This document shows, in pieces, positions 7,812 to 17,128 of a stretch of 61,299 nucleotides of DNA. The position numbers and the translations under genes were made by a program. How positions within the stretch are numbered: position 1 is the stretch's first letter; the number at the start of each line of letters is the position of its first letter. Under the pieces are notes generated by a model that was not told the DNA's origin, did no database searches, and saw nothing but the letters and a program-made list of their open reading frames with translations. The DNA is from an uncultured Bacteroidia bacterium (lineage in GTDB: Bacteria; Bacteroidota; Bacteroidia; Bacteroidales; UBA932), in NCBI GenBank assembly GCA_902782225.1, contig CACZMF010000013.1, positions 1 through 61,299 on the forward strand. The letters are read 5' to 3'.

Positions 7812-10640
7812 ATGCCGAAAGAAGGAAAGATAATAATCCGCGGTGCGCGGGTCAACAACCTCAAGAACGTCACGCTGGAAATCCCGCGCGGCAAGCTCGT
7901 TGTCGTGACCGGAATATCGGGCAGCGGCAAGTCCAGCCTGGCGTTCGACACCCTCTTTGCCGAGGGCCAGCGCCGCTTCGCCGAAAGCCTGAGCTCCTAT
8001 GCCCGCCAGTTCCTCGGCCGTATGTCCAAGCCCGACGTGGACGGCATTGAAGACATACCCCCGGCAATTGCAATAGAGCAGAAGGTAAACATCAAGAACC
8101 CCCGCTCCACCGTGGCCACCACCACGGAAATCTACGACTACCTGCGGCTCATCTTCGCCCGCATCGGGCGCACCTTCAGCCCGGTCAGCGGCAGGGAAGT
8201 CCGCAAGGAAGGCGTATCCGACGTGGTCGCCTGGATGGAGTCAGGAGGAGCGGCAGTGTCGCCAGCCGACATTGGCCCTAACGAACTGGAGGCTGGCGGC
8301 ACTGCCGCTCCGTACTATATCCTCGCCGACCTCGGCTGGAAGGCCCGCACCGACCGCACCGAACTCCTTCTCCAACTGAAGGAAGACGGCTACAACCGCC
8401 TCTGGGCCGACGGCAAGCCCACAAAGATTGAAGACATACTCCAGTCCGGAGAGCCCGCAGAGGCCTGGCTCCTGGTCGACCGTTTCCGCGACCTTGACGA
8501 CCGTACGCGCCTTCTTGGCAGCATATCGGATGCGTTCGCCAGGGGAGAAGGCAATATGGCCATCGCCACCGACGAAGGCATAATGCAGCATTTCAGCAGC
8601 CGCTTCGAACTCGACGGCATCAAGTTCATTGAGCCGGACGACTACCTCTTCAGTTTCAACAGCCCGCTCGGCGCCTGCCCCACCTGCGGCGGCCTCGGAA
8701 AGATAATCGGCATCAGCGAAGACCTCGTCGTGCCCGACAAGACCCGCAGCATCTACGACGGCGCAATCGCCTGCTGGAGAGGCGACAAGATGAGCTGGTT
8801 CAAGGACCATCTGGTCCAGCTGGCTCCCGACTACAAGATAGACGCCTTCAAGCCCTGGTGCGAACTCAGCGCCCGCGAAAAGGACCTTATATGGAACGCC
8901 CGCAGCGTGCCCGGCGACGAGCACTCTCTCGTGGGCATCAGCGAGTTCTTCGAGTGGGTGGAAACTCAGCGCTACAAAATCCAGTACAAATATATGCTCA
9001 GCCGCTTCAGCGGCCGCACCACCTGCCACGACTGCAAGGGCTCGCGCCTGCGTAAAGAAGCACTCTGGGTGCGTGTGGGAGGCAAGAACATAGCCGAACT
9101 GCTCGACATGAACGTCCGTGAGCTCATCGGCTTCATGGAACATCTGGAACTTTCGGAGACGGAAGCCTCGGTGGCTGCCGAGCCGCGCGACGAAATCATA
9201 TCCCGGCTCCGCTGTATCGACGACGTGGGCCTGGGCTACCTGACCCTGAGCCGGGCATGCAACACGCTTTCCGGCGGCGAGAGCCAGAGAATCAACCTCG
9301 TGACCGCCATCGGTTCATCGCTGGTCGGCTCCATGTATATACTCGACGAGCCGAGCATTGGCCTGCATCCACGTGACACAGAGCGGCTTATAAAAGTGCT
9401 GAAACGCCTCCGCGACCTTGGCAACACAGTCATCGTAGTGGAGCACGATGAAGAAATCATACGCGCCGCCGACTGGCTCATCGACATGGGTCCCCGAGCC
9501 GGAGAATTCGGCGGAAAGGTGATATTCGAAGGCAACCCCGGCAATTTCACCAACGCCCAGCTGGATGAATCCCTGACGCTGCAATACCTCGACGGCGTGC
9601 GCCACCGCTACGTCCGCACCCGCCGCCCCTGGCAGTACAGCATCTGCGTCGAAGGCGCCCATGAGCACAACCTCAAAGATATCGACGTACGTTTCCCCCT
9701 GGGCGTGCTGACCGTAGTGACCGGCGTCAGCGGCTCGGGCAAATCCAGCCTCGTGGGGGACATACTGTATCCTGCCCTGTACCGCCACATCAACGATTCC
9801 GGAGACCTGCCCGGAGTGTTCCGTCGCCTTTCCGGCAACCTTGACCGCATACAGAGAGTCGAATACGTGGACCAGAATCCCATCGGGCGGAGCAGCCGCT
9901 CCAACGCCGTGACCTACCTCAAGGCATATGACGCCATCCGCGAGCTGTTCGCCAAGCAGCAGTACGCCAAGATCAATGGTTTCGGCCCCAACTTCTTCAG
10001 TTTCAACCAGGAAGGAGGCCGCTGCCCGGAATGCCAGGGAGAAGGGGTGGTCAAAATCGAGATGCAGTTCATGGCCGACGTGACCATGGTCTGCGACGAA
10101 TGCGGCGGCAAGCGCTTCAAGCCCGACGTGCTCGAAGTGCGTTACCGCGGAAAGAACATAGACGACATACTGAACATGAGCGTGTCGCAGGCGGCAGAAT
10201 TCTTTGCCGAAGGAGAAGAACCGGAGGCAAAGGAGGTGGCTGAGCGCCTGCAGCCCCTGCTGGACGTGGGCCTGGGCTATATCCGCCTCGGCCAGAGCAG
10301 CAGCACCTTGTCCGGAGGCGAAAGCCAGCGAATCAAACTGGCTTATTTCCTGAGTCTCAGCAGGAGAGACAAGAAAGCCGAAAAGATATTGTTCATCTTC
10401 GACGAGCCGACCACCGGCCTGCATTTCTACGACGTGGAGAAACTGCTCAAGAGCTTCGACGCGCTTCTTGCTGCCGGCCACTCCCTCGTGGTGGTGGAGC
10501 ATAACCCCGACGTGATCCGCAGCGCAGACTGGGTCATCGACCTTGGCCCGGAAGCCGGCGACGAAGGCGGCCGTATCGTTTTCGAAGGCACACCTGAAGA
10601 CTTGAAGAAAGCTTCAACACACACAGCCAAGTACTTATGA
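7812..10640 (+). CDS. uvrA: Excinuclease ABC subunit A
   Basis: A 942-residue UvrA, the damage-scanning ATPase of nucleotide excision repair, which loads UvrB onto distorted DNA. Both ABC modules are intact: Walker [10 protein letters not shown] (near residue 36) and GVSGSGKSS (near 640), with signature [11 protein letters not shown] (near 487) and [11 protein letters not shown] (near 834). Zinc-binding Cys pairs are present ([24 protein letters not shown] and CDECGG). Length is normal for the family. The gene begins one base after the stop of the DUF2264 gene, and its own stop overlaps the next ATG as ATGA, so DNA repair and Kdo transfer genes are co-translated here. Confidence 0.97.
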   Translation: MPKEGKIIIRGARVNNLKNVTLEIPRGKLVVVTGISGSGKSSLAFDTLFAEGQRRFAESLSSYARQFLGRMSKPDVDGIEDIPPAIAIEQKVNIKNPRSTVATTTEIYDYLRLIFARIGRTFSPVSGREVRKEGVSDVVAWMESGGAAVSPADIGPNELEAGGTAAPYYILADLGWKARTDRTELLLQLKEDGYNRLWADGKPTKIEDILQSGEPAEAWLLVDRFRDLDDRTRLLGSISDAFARGEGNMAIATDEGIMQHFSSRFELDGIKFIEPDDYLFSFNSPLGACPTCGGLGKIIGISEDLVVPDKTRSIYDGAIACWRGDKMSWFKDHLVQLAPDYKIDAFKPWCELSAREKDLIWNARSVPGDEHSLVGISEFFEWVETQRYKIQYKYMLSRFSGRTTCHDCKGSRLRKEALWVRVGGKNIAELLDMNVRELIGFMEHLELSETEASVAAEPRDEIISRLRCIDDVGLGYLTLSRACNTLSGGESQRINLVTAIGSSLVGSMYILDEPSIGLHPRDTERLIKVLKRLRDLGNTVIVVEHDEEIIRAADWLIDMGPRAGEFGGKVIFEGNPGNFTNAQLDESLTLQYLDGVRHRYVRTRRPWQYSICVEGAHEHNLKDIDVRFPLGVLTVVTGVSGSGKSSLVGDILYPALYRHINDSGDLPGVFRRLSGNLDRIQRVEYVDQNPIGRSSRSNAVTYLKAYDAIRELFAKQQYAKINGFGPNFFSFNQEGGRCPECQGEGVVKIEMQFMADVTMVCDECGGKRFKPDVLEVRYRGKNIDDILNMSVSQAAEFFAEGEEPEAKEVAERLQPLLDVGLGYIRLGQSSSTLSGGESQRIKLAYFLSLSRRDKKAEKILFIFDEPTTGLHFYDVEKLLKSFDALLAAGHSLVVVEHNPDVIRSADWVIDLGPEAGDEGGRIVFEGTPEDLKKASTHTAKYL

Positions 10641-11806
10641 AATCCAAAGCATTGCAGTTCATAGCCGGACGTATGGGGCAGATGAAGCGTATCGAAGCCG
10701 CCTGCAAAGGGGTGGACAACATCATCTGGGTCCATTCCGCTTCGTACGGCGAGTTCGAAGAAGCCCGGCCCGTCATAGCGGCGATACGTGCCAGATATCC
10801 TCGATACAAGTTCCTTGCGACCTTTTTCTCTCCCTCCGGATATGAATACCTGAAGGATGATCCCGTGGTCGATTTCGTGTTCTACCTCCCCCTGGATACA
10901 CCCTGGAACGTGCGCCGTTTCCTTGATGCCGTGCGTCCCGTGCGCGTGATCGTGTCCATAAGCGATTACTGGCTGGGATACCTCCACGAACTGCGTAGGA
11001 GAGGGATACCCGCATACCTTATTTCTGCGCGCTTCGTGCAGGAAATGATCTATTTCAAGCCTCTGGGGAAGCCCTACCTGAATGCCTTCAAGACCTGTTT
11101 CACAAAGATCATAGTGAACAGCGAATCCTCATACAAGGTGCTGGAAGCCAACGGCTTGACGAACATTGCCCAGGCAGGGGACCCGCGTATGGACAGGGTC
11201 AATGCCATAGCGGCCATGCCCTGGTCCGATGCCATAGTGGACGAATGGAGCGAGGGGAAAAAGGTGTTTGTGGCAGGCAGCACGCTTCCGGATGAGGATG
11301 ATGAGTGCATCATAGCCGCCGCCAATGCAAATCCCGACGACAAGTTCCTCGTGATTCCGCATGAGCAGGGCAAGTCCCAACTTTCTCATCTCCAAAGCGC
11401 AATCAAGGGAAAGACAGTGCTTTACACCGAGGCGGGAGACGATGTCCGCAGGGCCCAAGTGCTGATAGTGGACACAGTGGGCATGCTGTCCAAACTCTAT
11501 CGCTACGGTTTTGCCGCTTTCGTCGGCTCAGGTTTCGGAGGCGGCTCGCCGCACAGCGTCATCGAGCCGGCAGCCTACGGAATACCGGTGTCGTTCGGCC
11601 CCATTTTCGGGGTGCAGCTGCATTGCGAAAAGATGATTGCCGCCGGCGCCGCGAAGGCCGTCGGGGGACGCGATGAATTCTGCGCCTGGTACAAGCAGCT
11701 CAAGGACCATCCTGATTACTGCCGCGCTATGGGCGAGGCAGCTGCCCGGTACTGCTCCGGCCAGTCCGGAGTCGCCAATGCCATTGCCGAAATGGTAATG
11801 GGCTAA
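10637..11806 (+). CDS. waaA: 3-deoxy-D-manno-octulosonic acid (Kdo) transferase
   Basis: A 389-residue GT30-family transferase that adds Kdo from CMP-Kdo to lipid A precursor at the inner membrane. The conserved IWVHSASYGEFEEARPV (near residues 29-45) corresponds to the family (F/V)H(A/C)xSxGE segment with the catalytic Glu. LIVDTVGMLSKLYRYGFAAFVGSGF and GGSPHSVIEPAAYGIPV form the CMP-Kdo binding half. The N-terminus is short: only about 28 residues precede the catalytic strand, and the usual hydrophobic anchor is missing. ATGA coupling to uvrA argues that this start is genuine. Its stop TAA overlaps the convergent pseI stop. Confidence 0.9.
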   Translation: MKSKALQFIAGRMGQMKRIEAACKGVDNIIWVHSASYGEFEEARPVIAAIRARYPRYKFLATFFSPSGYEYLKDDPVVDFVFYLPLDTPWNVRRFLDAVRPVRVIVSISDYWLGYLHELRRRGIPAYLISARFVQEMIYFKPLGKPYLNAFKTCFTKIIVNSESSYKVLEANGLTNIAQAGDPRMDRVNAIAAMPWSDAIVDEWSEGKKVFVAGSTLPDEDDECIIAAANANPDDKFLVIPHEQGKSQLSHLQSAIKGKTVLYTEAGDDVRRAQVLIVDTVGMLSKLYRYGFAAFVGSGFGGGSPHSVIEPAAYGIPVSFGPIFGVQLHCEKMIAAGAAKAVGGRDEFCAWYKQLKDHPDYCRAMGEAAARYCSGQSGVANAIAEMVMG

Positions 11807-12819
11807 TCTTCAACGAAATCCAGCGAGAATCGCGTGCCTTTTTCCAGGTCTTTGCACACCCTCTTGCCGAGCAGTTCGGGAAGGTGTTTCGGATGGAGGC
11901 CGTAGCCGGGACGTATGGAGCGCACGTTTTCTTCCGTGATGACCTCGCCCTTTTTCATGTCCTGCACCACGTAAAGGGAGCGGCAGAACTGCCTGCCCTC
12001 GATTCTGTCGCCTTCGGCAGGGTAGTGCACCGTCCCTTTTGCCTGCTCCACCTTCCTGATTGACGAACACATTGCCGCGAACTCATCCCGCTGCATCGAA
12101 AATGCGGCGTCCGGGCCTCCGATGCTCCTGTCCAGGATAAAGTGTTTTTCAACGACCTCCGCGCCCAGTGCAACCGCAGCGAGCGCGACTTCGCTGCCTT
12201 CCGTGTGGTCCGAGACTCCGGCCCGCACCCCGAATCGGGAAGGATAGTCGCACATCGTGGCGAGGTTGGCGTCTTCCACCGGAGCTGGGTAGGCCGAGGT
12301 GCATTTCAGCAGGGTTATATCCTCGTTGCCTTCGCTGCGGCAGGCGTTGACCGCGAGGCAGATATCTTCCATAGTGGCCACGCCCGTTGAGATGATCATA
12401 GGCTTGCGTTTGGACGCGGCATAGCGGATCAGAGGTATGTCGGTTATTTCGAAACTGGCTATCTTGTAGATGGGATTACCGAGGCCTTCCAGGAAATCCA
12501 CGGCACTCTTGTCGAAAGGGGTGGAAAAACAGACTATCCCCAGACGGCGCGCTTCTTCGAAAATGGCCTCATGCCACTCCCAAGGGGTGTATGCCTCGCT
12601 GTAGAGGTCATACAAGGTGCGCTTGTCCCACAAGGCGGTGCCTCGTACCACAAAGTCGGGGGAGTCGCAGTCAATGGTGATGGTGTCCGCCGTGTATGTC
12701 TGTATCTTCACGGCGTCGGCTCCGGCATCCCGGGCGGCCCGAAGCGACTCGAGGGCAAGTTCCAGGCGATGCCCGTGATTTGCCGACAACTCTGCTATTA
12801 TGAAAGTTTTACCACTCAT
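11803..12819 (-). CDS. pseI: Nonulosonate synthase, PseI/NeuB family
   Basis: A 338-residue NeuB-family enzyme that condenses phosphoenolpyruvate with a 6-carbon amino sugar to form a 9-carbon nonulosonic acid. Seen are the NeuB barrel start (IIAELSANHGHRLELA), DAVKIQTYTADTIT, the PEP-site region FSTPFDKSAVDFLE, STGVATMEDI, VSDHTEGSEVALAAVALGAEVVEKHF, and a C-terminal SAF (antifreeze-like) domain from about residue 280 (RSLYVVQDMKKGEVITEENV). The neighbouring pseG, pseH and pseC genes point to a pseudaminic-acid-type product rather than sialic acid. It is the last gene of the six-gene operon and overlaps the pseG-pseH stop by ATGA. Confidence 0.88.
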   Translation of the reverse strand: MSGKTFIIAELSANHGHRLELALESLRAARDAGADAVKIQTYTADTITIDCDSPDFVVRGTALWDKRTLYDLYSEAYTPWEWHEAIFEEARRLGIVCFSTPFDKSAVDFLEGLGNPIYKIASFEITDIPLIRYAASKRKPMIISTGVATMEDICLAVNACRSEGNEDITLLKCTSAYPAPVEDANLATMCDYPSRFGVRAGVSDHTEGSEVALAAVALGAEVVEKHFILDRSIGGPDAAFSMQRDEFAAMCSSIRKVEQAKGTVHYPAEGDRIEGRQFCRSLYVVQDMKKGEVITEENVRSIRPGYGLHPKHLPELLGKRVCKDLEKGTRFSLDFVED

Positions 12820-14207
12820 TTCAACACTTTGCGAAGATAATAAAAACGATCGTCACTTGTCTCGACCACATAGCCAGCGGACTGATGAAAGCCGAGGGAG
12901 GCGGGATTGTCCCTGAGCACGCAGGCCGTCAGTTCCCGGACTCCGCGCCTGGCTATTCGGGCCTCCATAAGGCACTCCATTGCTGCCCCGACTCCGCTGC
13001 GCTGGCGTCCGGGCACCACGAAGAGGCCCCGGTCGGCGCTGGATCCGTCCACGATATCCACGAAATCGTAGGTTCCGGCAAGTCCGCCTTCATCGAAAAA
13101 TGCATAATACTCCCTGTCCGTATGCTTCTTCAGGCCTTTCACGAAAGCGGTGTGGGACTCGAAACTGAAGGGTTCAGGGTTAGTCATACGGCAGCGTATT
13201 TCCGGCAGGTTGCGGGCTTCCCACACCAGCCGGCTCTGCTCCGGAGTGAGGTCGGTATAAGGCACGACATCCATAGAAAGCCCGAGGAACAGACTGCGGA
13301 AGCGCTTTTCCAGGCCCCCGAAATGGATGCGGCCGGAAGGAGCCTGTGTTGCAAAATCCGCCCTGTCAGCAAGCAGGTTCCCAAGGGGATGGATTAGATC
13401 CCGCCGACACAGCATTTTATAGAAATCTTGCTGGTTATCAACGTAATAACCGGCAAAGACCTCGCAGCCGCAGGCGAGTGCCTCATAGCAGGTGCCGCTT
13501 GCGGAACACACGGCAATGCGTGATCCGCGCATCAGAGAAGCCATTTCAGCCGGGCTCAGATTGCGGTGGACGGCAACACCAGGCACGGCAGTCAATTCAT
13601 CCAGGACAGGGAAGCCGTCGCCCACCACTGCATCGATGCGCTCATCGGAAAACTTCTTCCTGATTATTCGGGCAAAGCGGAGAGTCAGTCCTTCGGGGTC
13701 GGCGCCTCCGAATGAGATGAACACGCCGCTTCGCGAAGCGCTCACGAAGCCACCCCTGAAAGCCTCTCCGACAAGGGCGTACGAAGGCCCGCATGCTATG
13801 CAGGCATTTTCCTCCAAATCGTAGGCGGATGCATCGTCAGAGCATGGGCTGAGCAGCAGGTCGGCATAGAAATGCTTGTCGTGCAAGTCGTCTATACACA
13901 CCAGTTTACATCCTTTCTCCTTAATCTTCAGTTGATATTCAGGAGTATAGAAATAATTGTCCAGCACCACGATTTCGCTGCCGTCAAGGCGACCCAGAAA
14001 TGCCTCGAAACAGGCTTCTCCGGCAGGCAGGGCTTCCAGCGGGCAAATGCCACCGGCGAGACTATATTGCCAAGGGGTGGGCTGCGAAGAGAAGAAGCGG
14101 CATTCGAAGCAGTCTTTCAGCATGGACGCCAGGGCAAGGCTGCGGACAAAATGTCCGTAGCCGATTCCCGGACCGGCGTCAGCGCGAAAGAATAGCCTCC
14201 TGCGCAT
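12816..14207 (-). CDS. PseG-PseH fusion: UDP-sugar hydrolase plus GNAT N-acetyltransferase
   Basis: A 463-residue two-domain protein. Residues 1-310 resemble PseG, which removes UDP from UDP-2,4-diacetamido-2,4,6-trideoxy-L-altropyranose; the GIGYGHFVRSLALA stretch contains the catalytic His, and ISFGGADPEGLTL and ALACGCEVFAGYYVDNQ form the nucleotide half. Residues 315-463 are a GNAT domain like PseH, with VVPGRQRSGVGAAM as acetyl-CoA-binding loop and LRDNPASLGFHQSAGYV as the final strand-helix. In the pathway PseH acetylates the 4-amino group before PseG acts, so the fusion joins consecutive steps. It lies between pseI (ATGA overlap) and the class III aminotransferase (1-base gap). Confidence 0.85.
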   Translation of the reverse strand: MRRRLFFRADAGPGIGYGHFVRSLALASMLKDCFECRFFSSQPTPWQYSLAGGICPLEALPAGEACFEAFLGRLDGSEIVVLDNYFYTPEYQLKIKEKGCKLVCIDDLHDKHFYADLLLSPCSDDASAYDLEENACIACGPSYALVGEAFRGGFVSASRSGVFISFGGADPEGLTLRFARIIRKKFSDERIDAVVGDGFPVLDELTAVPGVAVHRNLSPAEMASLMRGSRIAVCSASGTCYEALACGCEVFAGYYVDNQQDFYKMLCRRDLIHPLGNLLADRADFATQAPSGRIHFGGLEKRFRSLFLGLSMDVVPYTDLTPEQSRLVWEARNLPEIRCRMTNPEPFSFESHTAFVKGLKKHTDREYYAFFDEGGLAGTYDFVDIVDGSSADRGLFVVPGRQRSGVGAAMECLMEARIARRGVRELTACVLRDNPASLGFHQSAGYVVETSDDRFYYLRKVLK

Positions 14208-14208
14208 A

Positions 14209-15513
14209 TCAGTTCAATCTTGCAAAACCGGAATGGCAGACAGGTCCCTTGAGCTCCTTGCTGATGTCCCTGCCATCCTCGAACTCCCTGATGCGGGCGA
14301 ATATGGGATCGAGGGCTTCGAAATAGCCGTCGATGACATCGGGCGTGTGGCAAATGCAGGTGTACATGCTGTTGCCGGCAAGATAGCCCTTGGCAAGCAT
14401 CTCCTGGGTGATGTAGGTCTTGTAGGCCAGCGCGTTGGGGCTTTGGAAGGTGTAGCCAGCGAGAGCCGGGATGCCCCACTGCTTTATGGGCAGGCCGTAT
14501 TTGTCGGCCAGGGCCTGCCAGCGGCGCTTGTTCTCTGCGCCTATGGCCGTGATCTTCTCCCAGGAGCGTTCCTTTTCAATCACGTCGATTGCAGCCAGGG
14601 CGGCTGTTGGGCCGATGCGCTCAGTCCAGAACGTGCTGCTGATAAAGGTACTCTGGGCCGCCTGCATGATCCATTCTTTGCCGACCACGGCAGAGATGGC
14701 GTAACCGTTGCCCATAGTCTTGCTGAATATCGCCATGTCGGGCTCCACTCCGTATTTCTTGTAGAGGCCGCCGAAGGTCTCGCGGAAGCCGCTTGTGCAC
14801 TCGTCGAATATGAGGATTATGCCCTTCGATGTGCAGAGTTCACGTATCTTCTGCAGGTAGCCAGGCTCGGGTCCGTCGTTGCGGCAGACTTCCATCTTTA
14901 TTGCCGCAAGGTCGTTCTTGGTGGCAATTTCCAGCAATTCTTCGAAGTTGTTGTAGTGGAAGGGGATGGTGGAGCCGCGCAGGCCCTTGGGCACGCCGGC
15001 GGGATCGAGTCCGGGCAGGAGGTGCCCCGCCAGGGCATCGCTTTCCCCGAGATTGACCGACAGGTACCAGTCGTGCCAGCCATGGTAGCCGCAAATGGCC
15101 ACCTTGTCCTTGCCTGTAGCAGCCCTTGCAATTCTCACGGTCACAGCATTGATCTCCCCGCCGGTGCGGGCGAAACGGACCATGGAGGCCCAGGGGTTGA
15201 GCCCGATAAGTCTTTCAGCCAGAGCCACTTCCTCGGGGGCGTTGAGAGTCGAGAGGTTGCCGTCGCGGACCACCCGGGCCACGGCTTCATCCACTTCCTC
15301 GCGGCCATAGCCGAGGGTGTTGGTGCCTACTCCCATCAGGGAGCAGTCTATGTATTCCTTGCCGTCGAGGTCCCATACCCTGCAGCCCTTTGCCTTGCTG
15401 AAATAAGCAGGCCAGCCCTCCGGGAGGAACATTTCAGGGCGTTTGGAAAGCAGCATGGTGCCGCCGGGTATAAGCTTTCTTGCTTTCTTGTAGAGTTCTT
15501 GTCCTTTTCCCAT
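14209..15513 (-). CDS. Class III aminotransferase (glutamate-1-semialdehyde aminomutase-like)
   Basis: A 434-residue PLP enzyme of the HemL-like class III aminotransferases. It shows LIPGGTMLLSKRP and VWDLDGKEYIDCSLMGVG at the N-terminus, ARTGGEINAVTVRIARA, ILIFDECTSGFRETFGG with the PLP-binding Asp, and MAIFSKTMGNGYAISAVVG with the catalytic Lys. Its position inside a tightly packed nonulosonate operon, rather than with heme genes, makes a sugar-modifying role much more likely than tetrapyrrole synthesis. It is not part of the canonical five-to-six-step pseudaminate route, so it may install or remove an amino group on a variant sugar. Confidence 0.8.
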   Translation of the reverse strand: MGKGQELYKKARKLIPGGTMLLSKRPEMFLPEGWPAYFSKAKGCRVWDLDGKEYIDCSLMGVGTNTLGYGREEVDEAVARVVRDGNLSTLNAPEEVALAERLIGLNPWASMVRFARTGGEINAVTVRIARAATGKDKVAICGYHGWHDWYLSVNLGESDALAGHLLPGLDPAGVPKGLRGSTIPFHYNNFEELLEIATKNDLAAIKMEVCRNDGPEPGYLQKIRELCTSKGIILIFDECTSGFRETFGGLYKKYGVEPDMAIFSKTMGNGYAISAVVGKEWIMQAAQSTFISSTFWTERIGPTAALAAIDVIEKERSWEKITAIGAENKRRWQALADKYGLPIKQWGIPALAGYTFQSPNALAYKTYITQEMLAKGYLAGNSMYTCICHTPDVIDGYFEALDPIFARIREFEDGRDISKELKGPVCHSGFARLN

Positions 15514-15521
15514 AGCAGATT

Positions 15522-16295
15522 CTATTTGGCGGGAGCGTCTTCCCGCAGCGATTTGGCGTAGCCTTCGTTGTAGCCGAATCGGCTGTTGACGCCTTTCAGG
15601 CCGGGATGTGCTTCCAGATAGTCGATGTATTCTTTCCAGCCGCGGTCTATGCCCAGGGCGCGGATGAGCGAAGACAGGACCTCGAAATCCTCCGCTTCGT
15701 CGAGCGTGATGCGGTAGTTTTCAGCGCTGTATGTGCCGGCAGGATTTGCCAGATAAGCGCTTTTGAACAGCGTGCCTCCGCGAGCGCTTCCGTTTTTCCA
15801 GATGTAGGGCGTCACGTGCTCGCGCTCGGAGCGCAGCGTGGCTTCCTCGTAGGCCCGCTTCAGGGCGCTGAAACGGAACACCTCGGTGTCCAGTCCGTCG
15901 GGGAAGCTCGCAGGATCCGTGGCCGCATAATCAAAGCCCCCTTCGATCGCGAAATCTATCACGGAATCGATTACTTGCGGGTCGATCAGCGGGCAGTCGG
16001 AGGTCAGGCGTACCACGTAGTCCGGCTGCTCGGGGGAGGCAGTGCTCCAGAAGCGCTCGAGCACGTCGTCCACGGAACCGCGGCAATACGAAATGCCGAG
16101 GCGCTCTGCGACGGCTACTATGAGCGATGAGCCTTCTTCCGGCGTGGTTGCGATTTTCAGGGCGCTGATGCGCCTGGAGCGGAGTATGCGGCGCAGGTGG
16201 ATCTCCAGCAGCGGCATTCCGTCCACTTCTTTTAGTATCTTGGCCGGCAGGCGGGTAGAACCGTAGCGGGCCTGAGTTATTGCGAGTATTTTCAT
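15522..16295 (-). CDS. SpsF-like cytidylyltransferase (putative CMP-nonulosonate synthetase)
   Basis: A 257-residue nucleotidyltransferase of the SpsF/CMP-Kdo-synthetase type. The N-terminus has ILAITQARYGSTRLPAKIL, the CTP-binding loop of this superfamily. It is followed by VVRLTSDCPLIDPQVID with the metal-binding Asp, and LDTEVFRFSALKRAYEEA and SEREHVTPYIW in the sugar-binding half. It would activate the nonulosonic acid as its CMP form for transfer to a glycan or protein, the role normally filled by PseF. ATG 16295 overlaps the upstream stop as ATGA and is preferred to TTG 16301. Confidence 0.75.
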   Translation of the reverse strand: MKILAITQARYGSTRLPAKILKEVDGMPLLEIHLRRILRSRRISALKIATTPEEGSSLIVAVAERLGISYCRGSVDDVLERFWSTASPEQPDYVVRLTSDCPLIDPQVIDSVIDFAIEGGFDYAATDPASFPDGLDTEVFRFSALKRAYEEATLRSEREHVTPYIWKNGSARGGTLFKSAYLANPAGTYSAENYRITLDEAEDFEVLSSLIRALGIDRGWKEYIDYLEAHPGLKGVNSRFGYNEGYAKSLREDAPAK

Positions 16296-17128
16296 TTCCA
16301 ATTGACGGGATTGAGGAGCGCCCGGTCGCTCACTTCAATATCGAAATCAAACCAGCAGTCGGCCTCGCTGTCATCTATGTCGGCCTGCAGCTGGGAGCAG
16401 TTGTCCACCCCCACCAGCACTCCGTCTATCAGCGGGTTAAGCAGGTTGAAGGCAAGCGCGAGGGCAGAGACGTCAAGGTCCTTGTCCCGGGCTATGCTGT
16501 CTATCTGTTCGAGCGAGGGGCGGAGCGGAGAGAGCTTCTCGGGAAGAGAATTCCTGTCCATGAAGAAAAGGCCCTGCAGGAAGGTACTGCGCACGTGGAT
16601 TTCCACGCCCTCTCCTTTCAGCCCGGGCAGGTAAGGATCGAAACGGCGGTCCAACAGGTTGCGCGGAAACTGCAGCAGGTCGAAATCCACTCCGGCACTA
16701 AGGAGCATTTCAAGTTCGTTGGGGGAATAGAGGGAAAAACCTATCCTTTCCGTGAGACCGGAATCGCGCAGCCGCCTGAAATCATCCCAGATTCCGGGAT
16801 TCTCGCGCCACAGTTCGAAGTGGTGCAGCATGTAGCCGTGGAGACGCGGAACGCCGATGCGCGCAAGCGAGAGGCTGAAGGCATCGGCCACGTTTCCGCT
16901 CCCTTTGGGATACTTTGAGACCACATTGAAGCGGCAGGCGCCGGCATTTCCTATGACCTGCTCGGCATCACCGTAGGCACTTGACGTATCGAGAGTTGTG
17001 ATTCCCGAAGCATGGGCCAGGTCCAGAATCCTCGAGACTTCTGCAAAGTCGGGGCGGCCTGCGGAATTGACGCCGTAGCTGCATCCGAACTGGACGGTGC
17101 CCAGCACCAGTTTGGAGACCCCGTTCAT
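16292..17128 (-). CDS. Aldo/keto reductase of the nonulosonate operon
   Basis: A 278-residue NAD(P)H-dependent aldo/keto reductase with a TIM-barrel pattern. LVLGTVQFGCSYGVN is the family N-terminal signature, GITTLDTSSAYGDAE holds the catalytic Asp and Tyr, VVSKYPKG supplies the Lys, and HGYMLHH the His. The substrate is unknown. The pairing with pseC (ATGA overlap upstream) and the SpsF-like gene (ATGA downstream) implies reduction of a sugar or nonulosonate intermediate. It is not a step of classical pseudaminic acid synthesis, so it helps define a variant product. Confidence 0.8.
   Translation of the reverse strand: MNGVSKLVLGTVQFGCSYGVNSAGRPDFAEVSRILDLAHASGITTLDTSSAYGDAEQVIGNAGACRFNVVSKYPKGSGNVADAFSLSLARIGVPRLHGYMLHHFELWRENPGIWDDFRRLRDSGLTERIGFSLYSPNELEMLLSAGVDFDLLQFPRNLLDRRFDPYLPGLKGEGVEIHVRSTFLQGLFFMDRNSLPEKLSPLRPSLEQIDSIARDKDLDVSALALAFNLLNPLIDGVLVGVDNCSQLQADIDDSEADCWFDFDIEVSDRALLNPVNWK

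Noticed and set aside
14209-15513. Glutamate-1-semialdehyde aminomutase for heme synthesis (hemL)
   Set aside because: The protein is HemL-like, but it is embedded with overlapping nonulosonate genes and no tetrapyrrole gene is near, so a sugar-pathway role is more likely.
14233-15561. Plus-strand open frame of 442 codons opposite the class III aminotransferase
   Set aside because: The minus strand carries all PLP-enzyme motifs and is in a tight operon. The plus-strand product has none.
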